Assembly: GCA_033439265.1 (NCBI GenBank)
Contig: JAVTVX010000010.1
Location: forward strand, 26,091,056 to 26,155,055
Length of the DNA: 64,000 nucleotides
Direction of reading: 5' to 3'
From: Dillenia suffruticosa
Taxonomy: Eukaryota; Streptophyta; Magnoliopsida; Dilleniales; Dilleniaceae
Part shown: positions 46,328-58,356 of the stretch, one piece after another
How positions within the stretch are numbered: the first letter of the stretch is position 1
How the letters are laid out: every line of letters starts with the position of its first letter
Translations under genes and position numbers: made by a program
The notes under the pieces: generated by a model
Databases searched by the model: none
What the model was told of the DNA's origin: nothing
The model's input: only the letters and a program-made list of their open reading frames with translations

Positions 46328-49300
46328 ATGTCGGTGAGTATTTCTAACTCCGTCGATCAACTCTCCTCTATTTCTGCAAACTCTATTCCTAAGTTTTCAT
46401 ATGTGCGATTCACATACTCGAGTGCAGATATTGTTGATTCAGTTGTGTTTTTGTTGGTTTGAATTCTGTACGCGGATTTGATTTTTCTTTGTTTTTAATG
46501 AAGTTCCAGATCTGCTCAAGTGAGCAATTGATTTTATGCAAAACCAATAATTTTGCGATCTTGTTGTTTGACCCATCATGTGTGTGTGACTCTGAGATTA
46601 TAGTGCTATTCCATTTAAGCGTTTTCTCTACATTTATAAAGCCATTATGGCATTCAATCATACAAAGCCATTTGACGTGTTGTTTGATGCTTAATTGGAA
46701 TGGAACTTAGCGTTGGTTGCACAGAAATCAACATGATTTTAGGAGTCCTGCCCAACACTTGTTCCTTATCATTTAAAATTTTCACTGAATTGTGGGTCTC
46801 TCAATTTTTGATATGGGGTTATGAATAGAATCTTAACCGAGTCAAATCAGGTTGATTTTGTCTGTGTAAGGTTTCCTAATGGGAATTGTTTGGGGGAAAA
46901 GAAGTGGAAAACGGGGTTGTCTTTAGTATTTCTAATCCCGAAAACTGCCTTTTGGAGTTTGGAGAATCTGATGTGCTGTATACCAAATGTGATTAGCCAA
47001 AGAGGTCGGTAGTATCTTACTCGATGGTCGAGTTGGGACATGTTGAGATCCTTGTTTTCAGTTTACTTATTATGGTTGCTATTGCTATGTGAAGTGGTTA
47101 TAGTGAGTCAATCTAAGGGTTATGTTACTGGAGAAGCGTTCTCTAAAAGTATTAGGAAGAACTGAATTTCTAGTGGTTTTGGATTCCCTTGTTGTGTGGA
47201 TCGAATTGTCATAACTTGGCTAAGGAGTTGTAAAGCAGGTGCATGTTGGTTTAATTGCAGCTTGCCCCAACCCATGTCATAAAAAATTTTCAATTGTCTA
47301 ATCCCACCTTTCCAAAAGAGTGGCTAGCTATATTCACCATTTTTGATTTAAAAGAATCTGATTCAAGATTATTCGCTCTAATTTTTTCTTGTCCCTGATC
47401 CAGGCCCCTAATTGCAGTTGCTATTTGCCGTTTATTAATATGTAGGGTCATATTTTCCCTGCAACTGAGTCTGGAACATATTTTACTAATTTATTCTTCT
47501 TCCTTCCTCTGTCCTTTTTGGGCATCTTGTGATTGCAGATAAGAACCGTGAAAGTTAGTAATGTGTCGCTAAGTGCAACTGTGCATGATATAAAGGAGTT
47601 CTTTTCCTTTTCTGGTGATATTGAATATGTTGAACTGGACAGGTCAGTTTGTCTTCCACATGCCTTTCTTCTTGTTGACTGGTTGAAAAGTTAGAGAGTT
47701 GCGGCAACTAGCAGATTACATATTCATTTTCTGCCCTTTTTTTTGTGACCAATGGAGGCATTTCCATTACTAGCTTCTAAGGTTTTAAAATTATCTTAAC
47801 CTTGCCCTTAATTACTCATTTTGGGCCTTTTTTTTTCCCACCCCTTAAATATCAGTGAGAGTGCGTTGTCCCAGATTGCATTTGTTATGTTCAAGGATTC
47901 TCAAGGGGCAGAAACTGCAGTTCTTCTCTCGGTGAGCTAACACCTGGACCTCTCCTCCTCTTGTTTAAGTAACTCTCTGTTGTTCTCTCCTCATGTTTGA
48001 TGGTTTTGTAAGAACTTTTGTTTTCTGATTGTTAAAAGGAAATCTTGGTATTTTGCTCTGGTTATACTCCCACTATAGGCATAATCAGATTAGACCTGTA
48101 ACAAACATAACACTGTTGTTTCAGATTATTCTAATACTATGGTTAGATGGGGAGGGAAGAGAAATAGAGGGAGAATCCAAAGAGGGTCATTGATAAATGT
48201 TATCATGCTCGTGTTTTTGGTTGGGTGCTCTTTTGTCCTGTATCCGTTCTCTCTGGAGGACCAGTGTACTTTCTTAGGTTATTTTGTGGTGTTGCCACTT
48301 GCAAATCATGAAACGAGTTTCCAAAGACCGAAACCAACAGTGTTAAGATATTCTGAAATTGTGTTTGCCTTCTTCCCTATAAGCTATTATACCTTCTTAA
48401 AGGATCGTTCACCAATAGTTTAAATGCCAATGACCACCTTAATGTGGTGACACCATAAAGATTTGATCAAAATCTCATTACCTAAGCAGTGGACTGAGAA
48501 AAAGATAACATTCAATTTAGAGTAGTCTACATTGCATTATTTTCCATTTGGTTAAAACTGATCATGTGCAACTCAAACAGTGCGGATCAATTCCTAATCT
48601 TTTGCATCCCGTTTCTAAGTTAGATGTTTAAGCTCATCACAAATCAAATGGCCTATGTCAGCACTTTACACTTAGGTAGGGATATCACTATTTTAACTAA
48701 CATGGATTTTGGCTTTGTAGTGAATTGATCCACTTCTCCAAATTATCATGTTTCAGGAAATCCATCATTTGCATGATGTACATCTGCTTTGCAGTGCCCT
48801 GATATTTGTTTGTCTTCTTGTTAACATCCTGTTCTTCAATCCACAATTGTGTTTCATTTTGTGCAACATAGATTTATTATACTTTTGTATATTTGGTTGC
48901 GGGGGCAAAGTGTATACCTAGTAGTGGCAGTTTAGCAAATGCCTTTTAAAGTCTTTAAAATGCTATTTCTTCTATAAAAATGATAACATCTGCCCCCCTC
49001 TGCCCCTACGCCCCATCCATAGTATCTCCCCCACCCCCCAAAAAAAAATCTCTGGCTTTGCCCCTGTTTGATTTGGAAGAATTTCTTTTCTGTTTTCTTT
49101 TTTCAGTCTGTAATATTGTGAGTTCATTATGGTCTTTTTCAGGGAGCAACAATAGTTGATATGTCTGTTACAATTGAACTTGCTCCTGATTATCAGCCAC
49201 CACCTGCAGCTACAGCTTCATCTACTGTGAGGCCTGATCCTAGAGGCAAAAACTTTTCCTTTCTTTAATTTTTGTGGAAAGGTTTATCATTATATGAATT

Positions 49301-49843
49301 GCTCGATAAACTCAGGGCATGGGGAATCAAGTTGGAGGTGGTGCTGATTCTGCTGTTCAGAAGGCTGAGGATGTGGTCAGCACCATGCTTGCCAAAGGAT
49401 TTATCTTGGGCAAGGATGCAATCAACAAAGCAAAGGCCTTTGATGAGAAGCACCAGTTCACTTCCACTGCTACAGCGAAAGTTGCCTCTTTAGATCAAAA
49501 AATTGGTCTGAGCGAGAAAATTAGCATGGGTACAACAATGGTGAATGAAAAAGTGAAGGAAATGGACCAGAAGTTTCAGGTTTCCGAAAAGACCAAATCA
49601 GCACTTGCAGCTGCTGAGCAGACTGTCAATACTGCTGGATTTGCCATCATGAAAAACCGTTATGTATTGACGGGGACTTCTTGGGTGACTGGTGCATTCA
49701 GTAGAGTTAAGAAGGCAGCAGGTGATGTAGGGCAAAAGACAAAGGATAAAATGGCTGCAGAAGAGCAAGGAAGAAATGAGGCTACCGGGTATGCTCAGCT
49801 TCATGATCCTGACACTCCAACTTTCAGGCAATCAACCTTCTAA
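46328..49843 (+). CDS. BPA1: BPA1-like RRM protein (binding partner of ACD11 family), five exons, 265 aa
   Basis: Exons: 46328-46333 (only ATG TCG), 47539-47642, 47856-47931, 49143-49226 and 49316-49843, in phase, 798 nt to a TAA. The RRM covers about residues 3-75: RTVKVSNVSLSATVHDIKEF, IEYVELD, QIAFVMFKDSQGAETAVLLS and GATIVDMSVTIELAP. The C-terminal half is the alanine/lysine-rich helical part of the family: AEDVVSTMLAKGFILGKDAI, FDEKHQFTSTATAKVASLDQ, VNEKVKEMDQKFQVSEKTKS and YVLTGTSWVTGAF. Arabidopsis BPA1 and its relatives bind the lipid-transfer protein ACD11 and restrain immune cell death. Reading through the first donor gives a false 61-codon frame. A CT-rich leader precedes the ATG. 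Confidence 0.92.
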
Positions 49844-50706
49844 GCCTCAACCTGCACAAGGATTGACTCTGTAATTAAACTGAACTTTTGTGTAAATATC
49901 GGGCTATGAAATCTTAGATCATATGAATTGTGTATTAGCTTGGGGTTATCTTATTAGGTTGAACGTTCCAAGTGTGGAATGATGGCTATATATGTTGCTG
50001 AGAAGTTTGCAAGTGATGACTCGGATCATATTTCCCTAGATGCTGTGATTTTGATATCTAGGATTTCAATTTGGTCAGAGTGGTCTCTCACAGTGATATG
50101 CTTGACTGGCGCCTATTTGATCTAAATAGTGGTCTTGCAAACATTGTGAATATCTCATTTTCCATTGTAAATACTTTTTTTTTTTTTTTAATTTGTAGTT
50201 TTCACACGGGTAAATCAAATTCCTATTTTCACTTGTATACCTTTGCAAATGGTCAGCTCTCATCTTTTCATATGGATTGACACCAATTCCTTGAATTCTA
50301 GCATATGTGATTCCTCTCTTTCCAGAAACAACAAGAAGAGAAGATTCGCTGGTGAATCAAAAGGGCTGTTTTAACAGTAGTGACTATGAAAGAGGAGTAA
50401 ACCAACAAAATCAACATGTATAAGCCGTGTTACTGCAATCATCAACTTCTGTCTCTAGTTTGACAGCCACTGATGAGACTAATAATATTATATCAGCACT
50501 TGGGGTATAAACAATGTCACCATGAACAACCTTTGATGTCCTTAGTTGAGAGTGAAATTGGAATTCTTGTTATACAAGGTTGTTGGAGAATGTCAAATTG
50601 ACTCCCTAGTACCCCATGTTAATAACAAATGAAATCAAATTAGACAACTCTACAGTTAATATCGTAGCATATTTTCACAATTTTAATTCTGGGTATTGCT
50701 GAATTT

Positions 50707-50737
<31 letters not shown>

Positions 50738-50964
50738 CGCGAGAAAGAGAGAGAACTGAACTCGGAAAAGGCCGATCTGAGAAGAGTTCGTTTGCAGGAG
50801 TCGATATTTCATAGAGAGAGAGAGGCTTCTTCCATAAACTGAGCTCGGTGAAGGAAGAGATAAGAGTGCCCTACAGAGAATGTGGTCGGAAACCCATAGC
50901 AGGGTATCGGGAACAGCACGTTCTCACCTCAACTTTTTCATGTTTCTATGAACGAAAGCCATCA
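49844..50964. other. 3' flank of the RRM gene and spacer to tRNA-Val
   Basis: No gene is seen. A GA microsatellite (about 50712-50757) and a further GA-rich stretch to 50900 precede the tRNA gene. Confidence 0.4.
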
Positions 50965-51038
50965 GGTGTCGTGGTGTAGTTGGTTATCACGTCAGTCTAA
51001 CACACTGAAGGTCTCCGGTTCGAGTCCGGGCGACGCCA
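50965..51038 (+). tRNA. tRNA-Val(AAC)
   Basis: The 74-nt gene begins GGTGTCGTGGTGTAGTTGG and ends GGTTCGAGTCCGGGCGACGC plus CA. Acceptor GGTGTCG/CGACGCC pairs, allowing G-U. The anticodon stem TCAGT/ACTGA holds loop CTAACAC, giving anticodon AAC. A and B boxes are canonical and a T5 terminator follows within a few bases. Confidence 0.97.
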
Positions 51039-51367
51039 AATTTTTCCTTTTTCTGATTTTTCTTCTGCCTTACGTTTTGAATCCCTTTTCTTATACTAGT
51101 ATATTTCAAGGTGTTTTGCCGAAACTCATGCATGAGTTGGGCTAGAGTACTAACATTTTAGCCCAAAATTGACCCAAATTGCCCATTCTTTTTTTTTTTG
51201 GTGCATTATGAGAAGAAAAGAGCAAAACCAACACAGCGAAACACAAAACAGAAGGGATCAGCGGGCAGGGGGAGAAATCAACTTCTTCCTGACCCAAGAA
51301 GCATCAGCGGCATCGTGCTGAAGAAAACTTTCCACTTCTACCGGAGGAGTGTCACCTACATGAATGC

Positions 51368-51610
51368 TCAAACAGTACCTTTACCCAATTCAGCTAGCTT
51401 GTCTACACATTGATTGGCCTCTCTAAATATGCGACTTATCTCGGCTATTCCCAGGACATTCATGGAATCTCTACAGTCCACGATCATATTCCTCCAAGGG
51501 TGATTTTCTCTTACACCCTTGTTAATTGCATTAACTACTAACAGGGAGTCACTCTCCGCGATCAAAGGACCCAACTTCGTTCTTCTCGCGATCAGCAGAC
51601 CCTCCTTCAA
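51368..51610 (-). pseudogene. RNase H-like fragment of a LINE-type element
   Basis: The 80-codon frame reads LIAESDSLLVVNAINKGV, then NHPWRNMIVDCRDSMNV and IFREANQCVDKLAELGKG. This is the C-terminal half of the plant RNase H-like domain found in LINE polyproteins and related genes (AESDS and the late D-K-L-A block). There is no reverse transcriptase around it, so it is a relic of about 240 bp. Confidence 0.7.
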
Positions 51611-52113
51611 TCCCCATAGCTAAAATCATATTTAATTTTTTTTTGGTATTATTTTTCGAGGGTGTTAGTTAAATCTCATGTATAAATTAAGCTACAAATA
51701 TTGCCCATTATTTTTCATGTTTGTAGATTTTCACATAAATTCTGCATTTACATGTATGCATGTGTTTGAAGATATTTCATATATTTAGAATTGTTCAAAG
51801 TTTTTTTGAAAGGTCGCCCATTTTTCTTTTAAATTGCAAGCTTCTACTACTTTTTCATGCTTGGAAATAACATCTCCTGATTTTCCTACCCAAGAAACAT
51901 TTTTTTTTTCTAGATTTATAGAGATTTTTAAAATGAAACATAGAATAGTGCCATGCAAATACACTTATTGCAAAGGATTATTTTCCTTCTCTAGCCCAAA
52001 TATTGGAGCCCTAGTTTTTTTGGTTCATACTCGGGCTTGAACTCGAGCCTATTATATAGGGGAGGGGGCAAAGTGTCACTTGAGTTAAAGCTCATCGGAG
52101 CCCTAGTCTTAGC

Positions 52114-52506
52114 CTACCAAGGGTCGCAGCGGTCAAACTTGTCATTGTCGAACATACAAGGGCCCGTCGGTAAGATTTTCCAGACTAGGTAATCAAAGCG
52201 TCTGTCTCTGCGTTGGTCATAAACTGCAAAACTTTTACTTTCAGAACCCCAGTTGAAGTCACAAAGGTAAATTTTTTTACCGAAAGGCCATACAAAAAAC
52301 TTAAAACTATAATACTCTCCAGAGTGGAGAAGTTGTGGCCCAAGACTTCCCTTTTTGGATCTACACTCCAGCTTGAGATCAACTCCATCACCCAACTCAT
52401 TGTGGATTTCTACCCTATTTCTCCCCCACCGAGCTTCGCACTGAATACTTGCTGCTGAAAGCACTAACATAACCAGGAGGAATGGGGTTGTTTTCTGTGG
52501 ACTCAT
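52114..52506 (-). CDS. S-protein homolog (plant self-incompatibility S1 family), secreted, 130 aa
   Basis: A single-exon gene. The chosen start MSPQKTTPFLLVMLVLSAAS gives a signal peptide of about 24 residues; a longer in-frame start 38 codons upstream would bury it. The mature part has the family pattern RVEIHNELGDGVDLKLEC, then KKGSLGPQLL, SFKFFVWPFGKKIYLCDF, SFAVYDQRRD and a tail ending CDPW. Cysteines in LEC, LCDF, GPCMF and RCDPW are the four usual disulfide positions. Family members are small secreted proteins, best known from poppy pollen rejection; most plant copies have no known role. Confidence 0.93.
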   Translation of the reverse strand: MSPQKTTPFLLVMLVLSAASIQCEARWGRNRVEIHNELGDGVDLKLECRSKKGSLGPQLLHSGEYYSFKFFVWPFGKKIYLCDFNWGSESKSFAVYDQRRDRRFDYLVWKILPTGPCMFDNDKFDRCDPW

Positions 52507-52620
52507 CTTTTCTTCAAGGGGTTTGTGACTTGGGAGGTTGTGCTTGAGTTTTACTTCATAAATAGTACCCAAGAGATCAACCAATATGTCTAATGCAATC
52601 TCACCATTATTAATTTTCAT

Positions 52621-54340
52621 ATGTAGAGAATTTTCCCAATAAGGCTAGTGCAATCTCACCATTGTTTTTCATAGGAGAGGTTATGTATGAGGTTGCCTAT
52701 ATTTTTCTCAACATACTTCACATATTAAACATGCATATTTTCGAAATTTATCACTTTTTTTTTTGGGGAAATTTCGCTTAAAATGTCAAAATATCTCAAT
52801 ATCTTTTCTTGCAAAATTTTAGTAACCTTCATGAGGATCTTTGTGAAATATCAAGAAAATTTGTGATATTTATTGTTTGCGATTAATATTTTGTACACAA
52901 TTTGGCATTCTTGAGATTCAGATGGGATTTTTTTTTTTTTGAAATTTTAGGAAGCTTAAATCCTTGGTTGTATTTTACAAATATATTCGAAAATAAAGAA
53001 GGGATATCTTTAGGGTCATAAATAAAGAGAGGTTTTCATGACCTAATTTAAGCTTGGTTTGATAAGAATTTGGCTCAAAATTTTCTATAATTTAATTAAA
53101 AAAAGATCAAATTAAGTTTTATTCTGAAACTTTTTTAATAAATAATAGATCAATAGTTTCACTTTCACAAAACCGATGGAATCCTTAGATTGAAAATAGT
53201 TTTTAAGTAGCTCTTCGAGTTGAAATTATTTTAATTCTAATTATATAATTAGAATTTTGCAACCTTGATACATATTTGCTCTTGGCCCCCTTTCTGTTCC
53301 TCCTTTAGAGCACAAACACATATATCTCATCATCAATTCAAAATCAAAATGAAAATTTTTCATATGAAATTAGAAAATTTTTCAAAATTTAGATAATTCA
53401 GAAAAGTTAAAATAGCACAACGTTGAATAAATGAACCGAAAATAGACATTAAATAGAAATATAAACCAACCAAAATTTAGTAAAACATCGAGGTTGCAAT
53501 CCAAAATTCCTAACCCAAGTCATTTCATTACCCGTGTTTGGCAGATGGAATTAAAATAAGGCAATAAAGAGGAAAATTAATTAGATTGTATAAACTCGTA
53601 GAATTAGCGGTTATTTAACTTTTTAATTAATTATATTTTATTCTTTTTAATTGTATTTTAATTACGATAAATAATGCAATATTTTATGATTATTCTTTGT
53701 TACCTTAGTAGGGCTGTTTTATATCTTTTCCCCTCTTCTTTGAACTCGTCATTTTCTCAATTATTTTAAATTATTATTGTTTTCTAATAAACAGACACTT
53801 TTACGTATGTGGAGTAATAAACGGATAAGTTTGGTCGCAAATCCATCCATTGCATCTAATGTATTAGTTACGGAATCTTTAGTCATTGAAATTTGGTCAC
53901 AATATGATCTATAGTGACCAACTTCCCACATTTAGTCACAACACAACGGCTCTATTTGTAAATATCACATACAACCTTCCGGCCAAATTGCATGTTTCCT
54001 TGAGATCTGAAAGGAATAAAATAAAAGAAGAAAGCTAAAAATGGAGAGATTAGATTGGTTCAATAAAAACATTATTGTATTTAAAAATATATTTACTCAC
54101 TTTTGGTAGCGACATTAAATATTTATTTATTTATTTATTTATTAGGTATATTCATGTTGTGTCATTATTCATATCTTTAATATTCAAAAAGCAAATCCTT
54201 GAAAAAAGTATATTTTGAACAAAAACAACCTTAAAGTTTAATATTTTAATTTTTGCAAAAATATTTTAAAAAATAAAATTAGAATAAGATAAGGTCAGAC
54301 TTCTCATTAACCACATGTAACTTTTATTTTATTTTTTTAT
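52621..54340. other. AT-rich intergenic spacer
   Basis: No gene is seen. A (TTTA)n tract lies near 54118-54142. TTTGGTCRCAA occurs twice near 53830 and 53895 in opposite context to GTGACCAA, perhaps a decayed MITE. Confidence 0.4.
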
Positions 54341-54515
54341 CCTTGGTTTGGTCATCGACTAATATTTGAGATTTCGTCCCGATTAATTTGGACCGATTCG
54401 CTGTTAGGCCCGTTTTTCAAGAGATCTCTCAACATGATTTTTTTTATTCCCATGTTAAGTTGAACCCGAGCATAATTAAAGGGTTTAAGTGCTTTTCCTA
54501 CTGAGCCAACCAAAC
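54341..54515 (-). mobile_element. tRNA-derived SINE, copy 2
   Basis: On the minus strand it begins GGTTGGCTCAGTAGGAAAAG (A box) and has CTCGGGTTCAACTTAACATG (B-box-like), then CGGTCCAAATTAATCGGGAC and GAAATCTCAAATATTAGTCG, colinear with copy 1 at 45691. It ends in an AT-rich tail. Confidence 0.55.
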
Positions 54516-55622
54516 ATTGGTAATTTTTATTTTCTTGTCTATATTTATTGATGACAATTCAATTGAGAAAATTGGGATGAAATATTTTAGGTTTTTTTTA
54601 TATAAAAAAAAAACCCAAAAATGCTAAATAACGATTCTATCCTTATGAATAATACCCAAATTGTATGGCTCCTTTTTTTTCAGATTTGAATATCTTTAAT
54701 GGCTATAGTCCATGTAACTTTATTTTAGTTTTTCTTAAATATCACAAAATTATACTAAATTCAAAAGGAAAATAGAAAGAGAATAATGACATTTCCTTGC
54801 TATTCAATAGTTGTGGGCATTACCAAAAGAAAAAAAAAAAAAAAGTTGTAGGCATCCATTCAAATGCAACGTATCATTTTTGTGAAGTGGGATTATTTTC
54901 TAAGATTGGGGGGAGAGAGTGATAACGCATCGTTTCGCGAAATGGGTTGGGCCTCGCTAACTTCATATAAGAAGGCTACCTTTTGATGCTCGCGTACTTT
55001 GGCGGCAGGAAGAGAAGCGACTTCCCCACTTGGCTGTCGGGTTGAATACTCCGCAATTACAGACAATAGCCTCCCAAATTTCTTACAAAAGACAAAAGGT
55101 CTCTCCCTCTCTCTCGTTTCTTTAGGCTGACTTCCATGTGGCTCAACCCCATTTGGTTTGGCCCCAGTATTTGAAATTGAAATTACCCTTCTCTGATTCT
55201 GTATCTGCGTCCTGCAATTTTATTTTGTTTTATTTTTTAAAGTTTGTATTAAAGATGATATTAACATGAAAATCGTTATCAAGAGGTTAAATTATTCTTG
55301 AAATTTGAAAACCCAGTAGCCAATTTGCCCGAAATTTCAAGGGATACGTTCTGTAGCCACTAGTTCTATTGGGATTATGCGTTTGCGTTCAACATCAATA
55401 TGATGATTTATTTCGTTGTTTGGTATACTCTTACAAATTTGTTCTTTCATGCTATCTTCACTAAAAAGTCTTTCTCATGCAATCTTCACTAAAAAGCCTC
55501 TCTCTCTCTCTGTCTCCAACTTATAAACAAATAAGATTGATCTTATTTTGGACTGCTTCCTTGCAGGGGGTTAAAGAATCGGTTAAATACGCACGGCGAA
55601 TCACAAGTGCACGAAATAACTT
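54516..55622 (+). promoter_or_regulatory. Upstream region and possible leader exon of GEX1
   Basis: CATATAAGAAGG near 54965 could be a TATA box. A CT-rich tract follows at 55100-55120. TTCCTTGCAG ending at about 55566 looks like a 3' splice site just before the GEX1 ATG, suggesting a leader intron. The exact start cannot be fixed by eye. Confidence 0.35.
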
Positions 55623-58356
55623 ATGAGACGCAATCTGTACCTTCTGTTTTTGTTAATGATACTATGTTTGTCGACAGAGTGTCAATCATGGGGTTGGTTT
55701 CAATCATCAAAAGAAACGAATTCTCAACCTGATGCATCACAGAACAACTATCTGCCAAATGGGGTTGTTGCTGAATTCTCAATTGAGGGTCTCAATGACC
55801 CAAAAGGAATAAAACTCGTCGAAAATGCTAGGCGAAAATTGGTTGGTGCGAATTCATGCTGGCAAAAGGCTTATCAGAATCTATTTGCCGGGTGTTCTGA
55901 AATCATTGCAGACAAGGAAAAGCAATCAAGACTTGCTTGGGATCTTAGTGACTGCTTTCAAAGGGACTCTGGTAGATCTTCTTTTCCGGCTTGTGATTCA
56001 AAATCACCCATGCTCAAATGCCTGAAAATTTTGGATGAAGATTCCCACAGAGTTTATTTGGAATTCTTTCTCGAGACCAATTCCATTTGCCATCAATTGC
56101 AGTTAAGTAAAGATTTATTTTATTCTATGATAACCGTCCTGGATTTTTCTACCTCATACATGGGTATATCAATAAGAATGAGGTTGCTGGGATCATCATC
56201 CAACTGCTATTATTTCTCATGAGATTGAATGATAGATAATTGGTAACCATCTCAGGCACTGAGGTGACTGGGATTTTTCTTACACATCGGTATTGAAAGC
56301 CATAAAGTTGTTTGTATTATTATTTAATGGCTACCATTTCTCATGATATTGAAATGATAGATAACTAGTAACCATTTGATGGTGATCCAATTGCCACCAA
56401 TTTCATGGGTATCAATACACACAAAATAGCGAAAAATCATATGGTGTCACCACATCGCGTCACATCCCGCACCATGTCCGCTTGCATGTTTTTTAGCCTG
56501 GATTACATAACTTTGTCTAATTTGTGGGTAGGGAATTGAGAAACATGAACATTTTTTTTTTCTTCTGGGTGGTGTTGTTACAGGACGGATGCATTTAAGC
56601 GGCAGACGGAGAGGTTGGTGAATGAATTGAAGAAATCAGCCGAGTTTGCTGAAGAAAAGTTAGAATTGATCGAAGAAAATGCAGAGCGTTTGTTGCAGAA
56701 TTCAGGAAAAATTCATGATTCTTTAATTTCAATTGAGCTCCAAACTCAGGAAAATGCAGAGCGTTTGCTGCAGAGTTCAGGACAAATTCATGATTCTTTA
56801 ACTTCAATTGATCTCCAAACTCAAGAATTAGTAAAAAGTTCGAAGGATGTGGAAGATTATGTTGAGTATATAGCAAGGCATTCAGAAGCGGTTCATGAGC
56901 AAACTAAGGGAATTGCAGCTTCTCAGTTGGAATTGAGCGCAGGACAGGTGAGAATGAAGGACAAAATGGAGGAAGGAATGGCAATGCTTCGTGAGTCACA
57001 TAGTGATTTGCGAAAGGAAATTGGTGTCTTGAAGGATGAAGCAATTGAGATCGAGAAGGAGATAAATAATGTTGGGAAAACAATGTCATTGAAAATGGAA
57101 AACTTACAAAGCAAAGCCAATGACATTGGGAATATGGCAGGAATTTCTTTGGACAAGCAGAAGCAACTTTTGGATGGTCAGTCTGTGGCTATTGAGGGTC
57201 TTCAATTTTTAACAAAGTTTCAATCACAAGCACTTGAAGAGAGTAGGTAAAATAAATAAGCGATTATTATTTATTATCTATGTTGCACCAACACTCCTAC
57301 CCGACATATATTTTAGGCATGACTTGTTCTTCTCGGTGCATTCAAAGAAAATCAAGATTTTTTTAGAGTAATTCATTCTGCAATTGGCAGGGTTACTCTG
57401 CAGCAATTAGTCGAATTTGGACAAAAACAGCAGGAAGAGCTACTTCACCGGCAAGAGCAGCTTCAACGTGCCCATGACCATCTTGTCGAGAACTCAAAAA
57501 CTATATTGGCAGCACAGGTAAGTGTTTCTGGCCTTTCGAAATAAGGGGTTATTATTCATGTTGGCACTGACTTGGGGGATCATTCATTTTTGCAGGAAGC
57601 ATTTGAGTCAAAACAAGCAACCATGTTTGTTGCCTTGGATAAGCTTTTTGCTTTGCACAATGCCATGTTGCTCGAGTCTCGATTTATCAAAGCTTTCTTC
57701 ATATACTTCTTGTCAATGTTTGTGGTCTACATGTTTACCAGTACAAAGCAGACATACTCCATCAGACCCCGCCTTTATATAGGTGAGTGCATTACATTTC
57801 TCTCTCTTTTTTCACCAATCAAAATTTATTTTTCCCTGAAACTTTTGCTGTCTATAGGGCTATGCTTTGTACTTGTCCTCGAGTGCACGATAATTAGGTT
57901 CACCAAAGATGACATTGCGCAGCAGACATGGATTATCAACTCAGTCAGATTGGTCTTTGCAACTCTTGGATTGCTTCAACTTCTCTATGCAGTCTACTCT
58001 TACAAGTGAGTCATTAAATTATGATTAACAGACTATGTTTGAGGGCTAAATTGACATGAAAATGAAAATGAAAATGATGCAGGAACTATGAGGTGTTAAA
58101 CCATGAGATGTTGCTGACATTGATGGAGAAAGTAACTGGGATGGAAAGAGAGAAGAGAGAGAAACAGATGCTCTCTTATTATGGCTATGACTCGGACAGC
58201 GATGTGAATTGGTGTAAATGGGTTGATGTAGAGTTGCCTGAAGAAGTGAATGAGTTGGAAGACCCTGATTTCTTGCTTCCAGAACAAGTTGGGGAAAACT
58301 CGGTCATAACCTCTTCAATTACTAGAAAGTATAATCTTCGCCAGAGGCGCAGTTAA
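55623..58356 (+). CDS. GEX1: GEX1 (GAMETE EXPRESSED 1), nuclear-envelope karyogamy protein, six exons, 625 aa
   Basis: Exons: 55623-56101, 56584-57246, 57391-57517, 57596-57782, 57858-58005 and 58083-58356, in phase, 1878 nt to a TAA. An N-terminal signal sequence (MRRNLYLLFLLMILCLS) precedes the cysteine-rich domain (NSCWQKAYQNLFAGCSEI, LSDCFQRD, CDSKSPMLKCL, NSICHQLQ) typical of GEX1/Brambleberry/Kar5. A long coiled coil covers about residues 165-425. Three membrane segments follow (about 454-472, 483-500 and 513-533), then a basic C-terminal tail ending RKYNLRQRRS. GEX1 acts in nuclear membrane fusion in gametes and the early embryo. The donor of exon 1 is CA|GTTAAG, fixed by frame. Exon 2 contains a 75-bp tandem duplication. 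The protein is somewhat longer than the Arabidopsis one (593 aa). Confidence 0.95.
56675..56824 (+). repeat. 75-bp in-frame tandem duplication inside GEX1 exon 2
   Basis: Copies 56675-56749 and 56750-56824 encode ENAERLLQNSGKIHDSLISI plus ELQTQ, and ENAERLLQSSGQIHDSLTSI plus DLQTQ. The 25-residue unit lengthens the coiled coil. Confidence 0.93.
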
